The notes under the pieces: generated by a model
The model's input: the letters and a program-made list of their open reading frames with translations, nothing else
Told to the model about the DNA's origin: nothing
The model's database searches: none
In this document: piece by piece, positions 13,969-19,863 of the stretch
Position numbering within the stretch: the stretch's first letter is position 1
Layout of the letters: each line of letters begins with the position of its first letter
Source of the DNA: JBBSMX01 sp038232935
GTDB taxonomy: Bacteria > Bacteroidota > Rhodothermia > Rhodothermales > JANQRZ01
DNA: 19,863 nt
NCBI GenBank assembly: GCA_038232935.1
Contig: JBBSMX010000080.1
Location: 1-19,863, forward strand
Direction of reading: 5' to 3'
Made by a program: the position numbers and the translations under genes

Positions 13969-16617
13969 TCACAGGAGCGTCACCCGCTGCGTCTGCGCCG
14001 GCCTGCCCTCGGTCGTGAGCCGAACGAGGTAGGTCCCGCTCGCCAGCGCCTCGGCCTCGAAACGGGCCTCGTGCCGGCCCGCCTCCAGGGGGCCGTCCAC
14101 GAGCCGCGCCACCTCGCGCCCGAGCACATCGTAGACCACGAGCCGGACGTCGGCTGCCTCCGGCAGCACGAACCCGACCGTGGCCGTACCGGTGAAGGGG
14201 TTCGGGTAGCCCTGATCGAGGGTGAACACCACCGGCGTATCGGCTCCCTCATTCGCATCGACGAAGACCACGTCTACCCTCACGTCCACCGTCACGATAG
14301 GGGTGTTCGGGTCGTTCGTGGCGATGAGGAGCTCGAAGGCGTAGGCACCCGGCTCGAAGTCCGTGGCGTCGACCGTCACGGTGACTTCCGCCGAGGTACC
14401 GGGCGCGATGGAGCCGCTCTCCGGAGCGACGGTTACGAGAGGCGGCCCGGTCTCGCCGTTGACGTTGAGCACCCAGTGGGAGGCTCCGAAGCCGATGTCG
14501 GTGAGGTCCACCGGTTCCTCGGCACCGCAGGCGTCGGCCTGGATGTAGGTCGGCCCACCCTGCCCGGCGTTGTTGCCGCCGAAGAGGACCCCTTCCCGCG
14601 GGGCGGTCCACTCGACCGCTACGACGTCGTCCGCCGCGAACGTGCCGCGGATCGGGACGGTGGCGATGGAGAGGTCGTCGGCGGCGCTGACATCGAGCGG
14701 CGCCGTGCCGACAAGCGTGAGGTTCGACGAGGCGAGGTCGCCGTTGAGGGTATAGAGGTTCACGGTCGTCGCCCCCGACGTCGCCGCCTCGATCCCGATG
14801 TCCACGCTCGTGACCCGAAGCTCCGTATCGATGCCGAACGCGCCGAGGTCGAACACCCTCCACCAACTCGTCGGCGGCGCCGGGCAGGCGACGCCGTACC
14901 CCGGGATGATCTCCTGGCTGACGGAGTGGGTGAGGGTCACCCCGCCGCCGCGGTACAGCGCGCGCGATGCTCCGGGGTCCTCAATCTCAGGGTGGCTCAG
15001 AGGGGGGCGGTCGGCGTAGGCGAGTCCGAAGGTGGTCCAACCCTTCGTTGGAACCATTGCCTCCCGGAGGTTGCTACGCGCGGAGGCAGCCTGCTCGGGA
15101 TTTGCCCCTCCGAAGTTCGCAGGTCTAGCCGGTCGCGCTGCCGCTACGTAGATCGAGTAGGCGAGGTCGGCCGCGTCGACGCCGCCGAGGTTCGAGAGGG
15201 TGAACGTCTGGGCGTCCGTCTCGCCTATCCCCACTTCGAACACGAGGGCGGCGGGGTCCACGGCCGGCGTCGGCGCGTCGAGGCCGGAGCCTACGAGCGC
15301 GGCCGTGAGGTCGCCGCCGTCCGTCGTCACCGTGAGGGTGCCGGCGGCGTCGCCGGCATCGGTGGGCGTGTAGACGACGGTGATCACCGCACTCGCACCC
15401 GGGGCGAGCGGGGCCGCTTCGAAACCCTCGACGGCGAACGGGCCGTCGGCCGAAGCGCCGGTGAGCGCGCACGCATCGGTGCCGTCGTTCTCGACCGTCA
15501 CGTCCTCGGAGGAAGTGGTCCCGACGATGGTATCGTCGAAGGTGATCGCGCCCGTGGTGAGGGCGCACGCGGCCGTCCCGGTGACGACGAGCGTGACGGG
15601 GAGCACAAACGCGGTCGGGGCCGCCTCGAGGTCGGTCTCCACCAGCAGGCTCCCCACATAGGTCCCGGCATTGCGCCCGGCCGCGTCGAAGGTGACGGCT
15701 AGGGCGACGCGGCCACCGGCGGGGATCTCCCCGCTCGCCGGCGTCACGGCCGTGATGAAGGCAGGCGCTGCCGCGAGCGCAACGTCGTACGCGATGGCCT
15801 GGCCCGTGTGGTTCGTGAGCGTGACGGTCTCGGTACCGGTCGTGCCGGACTCTAGCACCCCGACGAGGGGCCTCAGGTCAAACGAGAGCGCAGCGACGGT
15901 GCCGACAGCGACGGTGCTGGCGGCCACGTTGTCGAGCATAACGTAGTCGTCGACCTCAGCGAATCGGATCGCCCCAATGGCCGCCCCGTCCGAGCGGACC
16001 CCGAAGAAGACGCCGCCCCGCGCCTCCGGGATCGTCGTGGAGCCGAGGAGGTTCGCCTCGGTATCGTAGACACGCACGGTGACGGTGGATTTGAACAGGT
16101 AGCCGTACACGTCCATACCGGCGGCGTAGACGCCCGGATCGAACCGGACCTCCGTGGTATCGACCGCCAGGTTGGCTCCGACGACGGTGGAGGGCTGGGG
16201 GAAGTCGAGGACGCGGTAGCCTTCGCCGAGAGCGATGGCGGCGTCGAATTCGCCCTGAGTCGGCCCGACGGCAGCGATGGCGAAGGGTGCCATGAGGGTG
16301 CCGGGGGCGTAGCAGTCGTCGTCCGTGTAGGCATCGACGGGACTGAAACTCGCGCAGAAGGCGGCCGGAGCTACGTCGACATCCTCGAAGTCCTCGACGG
16401 GGAGACCGGGATTGGCGGCATCGAAGTCACTCCGTGTGGCGTAGAACGTCAGGCCGCCGATGCGCTGTACGGCAGGCCGGTCGAGGGACCGTCGACCGAG
16501 GGCCATGGCGTCGGCATCAGGGACCCGAATGTGTCGGCCGTCGGAGGCCCTGGGGGCATCGGACTGCGCAAAAACGGCGGGGGCGAGGAGAACGAGAAGA
16601 AGCGCGAGGGTACGCAT
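13969..16617 (-). CDS. Secreted multi-Ig protein with T9SS type A sorting domain
   Basis: This 882-aa protein starts at 16617 with a clean signal peptide (MRTLALLLVLLAPAVFAQ). Residues about 52-235 form a choice-of-anchor-type domain (GLTFYATRSDFDAANPG; DYVMLDNVA), with Cys88 and Cys102 a likely disulfide pair. Residues 242-346 and 348-446 are two Ig-like ASH/HYDIN-type repeats (ITFDDTIVGTTSSEDVTVEN; VYTPTDAGDAAGTLTV). Residues 454-490 begin a third repeat that seems interrupted by a separate beta-rich domain (about 491-724, with Cys578 and Cys697), then resumes at VTVAPESGSIAPGTSAEVTV and ends near 783. Residues 796-882 are the T9SS sorting domain (DQGYPNPFTGTATVGF; ALASGTYLVRLTTEGRP). It is likely a surface-anchored or released adhesive protein; no enzyme motif is seen. 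It resembles the secreted protein at 10427-13057 in its last three domains, suggesting related assembly. Confidence 0.92.
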   Translation of the reverse strand: MRTLALLLVLLAPAVFAQSDAPRASDGRHIRVPDADAMALGRRSLDRPAVQRIGGLTFYATRSDFDAANPGLPVEDFEDVDVAPAAFCASFSPVDAYTDDDCYAPGTLMAPFAIAAVGPTQGEFDAAIALGEGYRVLDFPQPSTVVGANLAVDTTEVRFDPGVYAAGMDVYGYLFKSTVTVRVYDTEANLLGSTTIPEARGGVFFGVRSDGAAIGAIRFAEVDDYVMLDNVAASTVAVGTVAALSFDLRPLVGVLESGTTGTETVTLTNHTGQAIAYDVALAAAPAFITAVTPASGEIPAGGRVALAVTFDAAGRNAGTYVGSLLVETDLEAAPTAFVLPVTLVVTGTAACALTTGAITFDDTIVGTTSSEDVTVENDGTDACALTGASADGPFAVEGFEAAPLAPGASAVITVVYTPTDAGDAAGTLTVTTDGGDLTAALVGSGLDAPTPAVDPAALVFEVGIGETDAQTFTLSNLGGVDAADLAYSIYVAAARPARPANFGGANPEQAASARSNLREAMVPTKGWTTFGLAYADRPPLSHPEIEDPGASRALYRGGGVTLTHSVSQEIIPGYGVACPAPPTSWWRVFDLGAFGIDTELRVTSVDIGIEAATSGATTVNLYTLNGDLASSNLTLVGTAPLDVSAADDLSIATVPIRGTFAADDVVAVEWTAPREGVLFGGNNAGQGGPTYIQADACGAEEPVDLTDIGFGASHWVLNVNGETGPPLVTVAPESGSIAPGTSAEVTVTVDATDFEPGAYAFELLIATNDPNTPIVTVDVRVDVVFVDANEGADTPVVFTLDQGYPNPFTGTATVGFVLPEAADVRLVVYDVLGREVARLVDGPLEAGRHEARFEAEALASGTYLVRLTTEGRPAQTQRVTLL

Positions 16618-16664
16618 AGACGGAGGGGCCGTGAGGATTAAGAACGCCTAACAAAACCGAGGCC

Positions 16665-16771
16665 TGTCATGGCGAGCGACTGAAAGGAGCGCGACAATCT
16701 CATCCGGGATGCTTAAATCGGGAGATGGCCGCGTCGCTACGGGACGAGTCCCTGCGCTCCTCGCAATGACA
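16665..16771. repeat. Palindromic dispersed-repeat-type element (REP/MITE-like), 107 bp
   Basis: The element begins TGTCATggCGAG and ends CTCGcaATGACA, so its ends are inverted repeats. The left arm (16665-16703) reads TGTCAT.GCGAG...AGGAGCGCG.CAATCTC. The right arm, read in reverse complement (16771-16721), is TGTCATTGCGAGGAGCGCAG...TAGCGACGCGGCCATCTC. Both are variants of the TCATTGCGAGGAGCGnAGCGACG.GGCAATCTC palindrome that recurs in intergenic DNA of many bacterial phyla. A nested palindrome (gggacgagtccc) lies at 16741-16752. No transposase is inside, so it would depend on an enzyme encoded elsewhere. Confidence 0.75.
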
Positions 16772-17006
16772 GCGTTGATGGGTTTTGATAGGGACTCTAA
16801 AGCGGTATTCCATAGGATACAAATAGATAGCAACTCATCCGTCACGACCGACACATTTATCGCCAGCAGCCCCATCCGTGCGCAACACATCAACCCCGGT
16901 GGGGGACACGCAGCGCCACCGGATGAGAAGGGCAGGCGAGTTGGCCGATAGGCTCGGGTCCTATCCCTCACCGGGATAACTTATTAATCTTTAAAGACAG
17001 CTACCC

Positions 17007-17036
17007 TTGCATCCTAGCGCGGTACCGAGTTATTTG
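17007..17036 (+). promoter_or_regulatory. Candidate promoter of the Ser/Thr kinase operon
   Basis: TTG (17007-17009) is followed after 19 nt by GTTATTTG (17029-17036), which keeps the TTTG half of the -7 consensus but not the leading TA. It ends 64 nt before the ATG at 17101 and lies in AT-richer DNA. Confidence 0.35.
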
Positions 17037-17100
17037 AGCGGGCCACCTCATTCGCCGCCGCCCCAACCTCACTTGGCGCTGTTCGCCAGCAACGTGAGCC

Positions 17101-18954
17101 ATGACGATTGCCGACCAATTAATAGGAGAAGAGGTTGACGGCTACCGAATCCTCGGGGTGATAGGGAGGGGTGGCATGGGCGTCGTCTTCAAGGCGGAGG
17201 ACGTGTCGCTCGGCCGGCTGGTAGCGATCAAGCTGATCGACCCGAAGTTCGCAGAAGAGGACGAGTACCTGCGGCGGTTCAGGCGCGAAGCTCGGGCTCT
17301 GGCCCGGCTCCGGAGCTCGAACATCGTCATGGTCCACGCCCTGAGGCGTACCCGCTTCGGGCTCTTCATCATCATGGAGTTTGTGGATGGTGCCTCCCTA
17401 AGCGAGCATTTCGACGGAGCGGCCGTCTCGTGGAAGCGCATGGAGCCTATCCTTCGACAAGTGCTCTCCGCGCTCGACCACGCGCACAGCCTCGGCGTCG
17501 TCCACCGCGACATCAAGCCGAGCAACATCATGTTGACGGAGTCGGGCGACGTCCGGGTGATGGACTTCGGGATCGTGAAGCTCCTCGAGAACGATCCGGC
17601 CGCTACGGCGACGCAGGGCGTGTCGGGCTCGCCCTACTACATGTCTCCGGAGCAGGTCTCAGGGCAACAGGACATCGACGGACGCACCGACCTCTACTCG
17701 CTTGCGATGACGGTGTACCACCTCGTAGCCGGCCGCCTCCCGTTCGACGAGGACAGCAACCTCTATAAGATCTTCCGGCAGGTGATGGAGACGGACATCC
17801 CCCCGCTCCGGTCGATCGATGCTGACATCCCGCAAGGTGCCTCGGATGTCATCGAGAAAGCGTTGTGCAAGTCCCGCGACGATCGCTTTCAAAGCGCCGC
17901 AGCGATGCTGGCCGCCCTCGACGAGGCAGAGGCAGCTCACACGATAGATCGAGCGGTGCCGACCGTGACGGTAGTACCGCCGGAGACGAGGAGGATCAAC
18001 CGCGTTCCCGACCACCGCATCCTACGTTACGCTGCTGTGTTGCTCGTCGGCCTGGGGGGGCTCGGATGGGGCCTCTGGGCGTGGCACGGCGACCGCGCAC
18101 CGGCGAGCCCACTCCGGGACGCTGCGACGGTCACGGGAGCCGCCGGGGGGATCGACGATAGAGACCGCGTAGGTGAGGGGGACCGGCCCGTTGCTTCCGG
18201 AGAAGAGGGTACCGATGAGGGCCTCGCAGAACCTCCGCCGGAGGCCGAGGAGGTACCGGCAGCGGTCCCAGGGGAGGCCGAGGCCGCTGCGCCGACAGGC
18301 TCGGTCTCCGTGCGCTCGGACCCGGCGGGGGCTCGGGTACGCATCGACGGGAGAGACCACGGCCGCACCCCGACCCGGGTGTCGTTGCCCGCAGGGCAGC
18401 ACCAACTGGTGCTGGAACGGGAAGGGCACGAGCCCTACCGCACCTCCTTCCAGGTAACGGCCAACCGAACGGCCGAGTTGACGCCCGTCCTCGCCCCGAT
18501 TACTGCGCCCCTGCGGGTGATCGTCATACCCTGGGGCAATGTGTACATCGATGGTGCCCTGCGCCAAGAAAGCGTCAGCTTCGCCCAGACGTACGAGCTG
18601 CCTGTCGGCACCCACACCGTCTCCGTGCGAAATCCGGAGCTCGGAAGATGGGAACAGAGCGTCCTCGTCACAGCCTCTGATGGGGCACAAGTGAAGGTGG
18701 ATTTCACCAAAGAGGTGCAGGTCACCGTCGCTGCCTTCGGCCCGGACGATCAGGGTATCCAAGGTCCCATCTTCGTAGACGGCGTGCCCATGGGGAGGTG
18801 GTCGCCGGCTACGATCCCGATCCGCGTCGGTCGCCGCCGCATCGAAGTACGCGCGCCGGGCTACGAGCAAGCCGGAGGCCCCCGCACCATCGACCTCGAC
18901 GCCTCGACCGGCCCGCAGTCCGTCCGTCTGACGCTCTCGCCGTCGAGCGGCTGA
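17101..18954 (+). CDS. Membrane Ser/Thr protein kinase with C-terminal PEGA repeats
   Basis: The 617-aa product has a Hanks-type kinase domain (about 15-275): glycine loop IGRGGMGVVFKAED (21-34), Lys44 in VAIK, helix-C Glu63, catalytic HRDIKPSNIM (135-144) with Asp137, DFG (155-157) and SPYYMSPEQ (177-185). All catalytic residues are present, so it should be active, phosphorylating Ser/Thr of unknown targets. One TM helix (about 309-327, AAVLLVGLGGLGWGLWAW) separates this cytoplasmic kinase from an acidic Pro/Glu-rich spacer (350-398) and three PEGA-type beta repeats outside: 400-465 (VRSDPAGARVRIDG), about 470-535 (WGNVYIDGALRQ) and about 540-613 (GPIFVDGVPMGRW; APGYEQAG). PEGA domains are thought to bind the cell wall or other surface structures, so it may sense the envelope. 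The first ATG is used. A TPR-like gene follows after 56 bp, probably co-transcribed. Confidence 0.95.
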   Translation: MTIADQLIGEEVDGYRILGVIGRGGMGVVFKAEDVSLGRLVAIKLIDPKFAEEDEYLRRFRREARALARLRSSNIVMVHALRRTRFGLFIIMEFVDGASLSEHFDGAAVSWKRMEPILRQVLSALDHAHSLGVVHRDIKPSNIMLTESGDVRVMDFGIVKLLENDPAATATQGVSGSPYYMSPEQVSGQQDIDGRTDLYSLAMTVYHLVAGRLPFDEDSNLYKIFRQVMETDIPPLRSIDADIPQGASDVIEKALCKSRDDRFQSAAAMLAALDEAEAAHTIDRAVPTVTVVPPETRRINRVPDHRILRYAAVLLVGLGGLGWGLWAWHGDRAPASPLRDAATVTGAAGGIDDRDRVGEGDRPVASGEEGTDEGLAEPPPEAEEVPAAVPGEAEAAAPTGSVSVRSDPAGARVRIDGRDHGRTPTRVSLPAGQHQLVLEREGHEPYRTSFQVTANRTAELTPVLAPITAPLRVIVIPWGNVYIDGALRQESVSFAQTYELPVGTHTVSVRNPELGRWEQSVLVTASDGAQVKVDFTKEVQVTVAAFGPDDQGIQGPIFVDGVPMGRWSPATIPIRVGRRRIEVRAPGYEQAGGPRTIDLDASTGPQSVRLTLSPSSG

Positions 18955-19010
18955 GCGCCTGCACGTCCCCTATCCGCTTTCATCCTACCCCGTCGCTAAC
19001 CGCCTTCGAT

Positions 19011-19727
19011 ATGAGACTCCAACGACTCGTCTTCGACCCGAAAGGAACCCCGCCCGCACCCACACCCCAGCTTGCCTGGCTCGGACGCGGAGGGCTGTGG
19101 TTGCTGGCGCTCCTGCTGTTCAGACCCGGCATCGCGCAGGCGCAGGACGCGCCCGCCTGCGAAAACGCCGTCGCCCAGGCCCAGACGGACTACTTTGAAG
19201 GCCGGTTCGATCCCGCCATCCAACGCCTCGAGCGCTGCCTGTCCCAGAATGCGTTCTCGGAAGACCAGAAAGAGGAGGCCTACACCCTCCTCGGCCGGGT
19301 CTACTTCGCGAAGGGGCTGGAGGACCGGGCGGCGGAAATGCTGCGCGAGCTCCTCGCCCTCGTGCCGAGCTACCGGCCCAGCCTCTCCGTAGAAACGCCT
19401 GACTTCGTCGCCTTCGTAGACCGGGTCCGCCTGGAGCTCGAAGAGGAGGCTGCGGAGGAAGCCGAGCCGCCGCCGGAGGTGATGGTAGAGGAGCAGCCGG
19501 CGGAGACCGTCACAGAGCCTGAGACGGAACCGGAGGTCCAGATCGTGCAACCGCCCCCGCCGGAGCCGATGCCGACGGCCGAGCGCACGCCTCCGAAGCA
19601 GCGCAAGGGCATCACGAAGTGGCTGTTGATCGGAGGGGGCGTGGTGGTGGCCGGCGTCGCGGCCGTGTTGCTCACGGGTGGTGACCCTCCACCGCCGCCC
19701 TCTGGGTTGCCGCTGCCGCCCGCTTAG
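19011..19727 (+). CDS. Exported TPR-like protein with C-terminal transmembrane helix
   Basis: This 238-aa protein begins with a long N-region (MRLQRLVFDPKGTPPAPTPQ) and a hydrophobic stretch (about 29-44, LWLLALLLFRPGIAQAQ) ending in AQAQ, read as a signal peptide. Residues 50-120 are helical with TPR spacing (AVAQAQTDYFEGRFDPAIQR; YTLLGRVYFAKGLEDRAAEM), and Cys50 and Cys76 may pair. A Glu/Pro-rich linker (about 143-198) leads to a basic patch (KQRKGITK) and a TM helix (204-221), then a Pro-rich tail of 17 residues. The exact function is not known to me; similar TPR proteins often sit beside PEGA kinases and may form an envelope complex with them. The ATG at 19011 is the only suitable start; the frame is open further upstream but overlaps the kinase gene. 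The stop codon TAG lies where an IS630 element seems to begin, so the tail may be altered. Confidence 0.88.
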   Translation: MRLQRLVFDPKGTPPAPTPQLAWLGRGGLWLLALLLFRPGIAQAQDAPACENAVAQAQTDYFEGRFDPAIQRLERCLSQNAFSEDQKEEAYTLLGRVYFAKGLEDRAAEMLRELLALVPSYRPSLSVETPDFVAFVDRVRLELEEEAAEEAEPPPEVMVEEQPAETVTEPETEPEVQIVQPPPPEPMPTAERTPPKQRKGITKWLLIGGGVVVAGVAAVLLTGGDPPPPPSGLPLPPA

Positions 19728-19863
19728 TGTGAGAGACGATTGGTTGTAATCTTGGGGCGACTCCTTCCTCTACTCGCTATGGCCGCCTTCTCCCTCGACT
19801 TCCGACAACGCATCCTCGATGCCGCCTTACGAGACGACGCCACCGAGCAGGCTGTCGCCGACC
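19727..19863 (+). mobile_element. Left part of an IS630-type insertion sequence (partial)
   Basis: The transposase start at 19779 is preceded by 52 bp (from gtgtgagagacgattgg) that would be the left end of the element. IS630/Tc1-mariner elements insert at TA, and a TA lies at 19725-19726 directly before this stretch. The terminal inverted repeat cannot be confirmed because the right end is outside the window, so the boundary is inference. Confidence 0.5.
19779..19863 (+). CDS. IS630 family transposase, N-terminus (partial)
   Basis: Only 28 codons are in the window, beginning MAAFSLDFRQRILDAALRDD and continuing ATEQAVAD at the edge. This matches the opening of IS630-type transposases (typically a short start, then SLDLRERVVAAV..G.S..EVA), which is the first helix of their N-terminal helix-turn-helix domain. 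The DDE catalytic domain would lie outside the window. The stretch is too short to tell whether the gene is intact or split into two frames, as many IS630 transposases are. Confidence 0.7.
   Translation, partial: MAAFSLDFRQRILDAALRDDATEQAVAD

Larger units (their letters stand above)
16618..17100. other. Non-coding interval with palindromic repeat and AT-rich promoter region
   Basis: This 483-bp gap separates the divergent secreted-protein and kinase genes. It holds the 107-bp palindromic element (16665-16771), an AT-richer stretch (about 16780-16860 and 16975-17000) and a short hairpin (tatccc-tcacc-gggata, 16962-16978). A minus-strand open frame (16648-16971) runs through the repeat and is not a gene. 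Confidence 0.7.

Noticed and set aside
13945..15702. 585-codon plus-strand frame opposite the second secreted protein
   Set aside because: Antisense shadow; the minus strand shows a signal peptide, Ig repeats and a sorting domain.
16648..16971. Minus-strand open frame of 107 codons
   Set aside because: It runs through the palindromic repeat (reading NAVIARSAGTRPVATRP), a typical false gene created by this repeat type.

Overview
The window is a high-GC chromosomal segment that I read as a halophilic or marine member of the Rhodothermota/Bacteroidota (Rhodothermales-like). The reasons are two secreted proteins ending in a Bacteroidota-type T9SS type A sorting domain (YPNPF...GLASGAYVYRL, YPNPF...ALASGTYLVRL), promoter candidates of the form TTG-N19-TAnnTT close to the Bacteroidota -33/-7 consensus, the lack of clear Shine-Dalgarno sequences before most starts, and the protein styles (acidic, Arg/Asp/Glu-rich, DUF2934, PEGA kinase). 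The genus assignment is inference.

Layout. 1-162 (-): N-terminal lipoyl domain of a 2-oxo-acid dehydrogenase E2 subunit, cut by the window edge. 390-965 (-): ECF-type sigma factor followed by a good hairpin terminator. 966-1642: non-coding, with a 17-bp tandem duplication. 1643-1993 (+): Lys/Ala-rich histone-like tail fused to a DUF2934 domain. 2196-4094 (+): Uup-type ABC-F ATPase. 4278-5546 (+): GlgC, ADP-glucose pyrophosphorylase. 5575-9586 (-): a three-gene phosphosignalling operon, consisting of a PAS-PAS-GAF-PAS histidine kinase, an Rcp1-like single-domain response regulator, and a receiver-HisKA_3 kinase. No DNA-binding output domain is present. A fragment of another PAS domain lies in frame just upstream of the first usable start of the large kinase. 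9942-10289 (+): unrecognised 115-aa protein, divergent from the kinase operon.

10427-16617 is a minus-strand block: a secreted eight-repeat (propeller-like) T9SS protein, a small DUF202 membrane protein, tRNA-Ser(UGA), and a second secreted multi-Ig T9SS protein. Both secreted proteins appear to carry a large extra domain nested inside an Ig-like ASH/BACON-type segment just before the sorting domain. 16618-17100 is non-coding and holds a 107-bp palindromic dispersed-repeat-type element. 17101-18954 (+) is a Hanks-type Ser/Thr kinase with one TM helix and three PEGA repeats, followed by a TPR-like exported protein (19011-19727) with a C-terminal TM helix; the two probably form an operon. The window ends in the first 28 codons of an IS630-type transposase (from 19779), whose element seems to abut the stop codon of the TPR gene.

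No CRISPR array, prophage, restriction or known defence system is visible. The strongest candidates for something new are the split PAS/kinase start, the nested-domain architecture of the secreted proteins, the repeat protein, and the PEGA kinase/TPR pair. All functional statements come from reading motifs by eye; no search was run.
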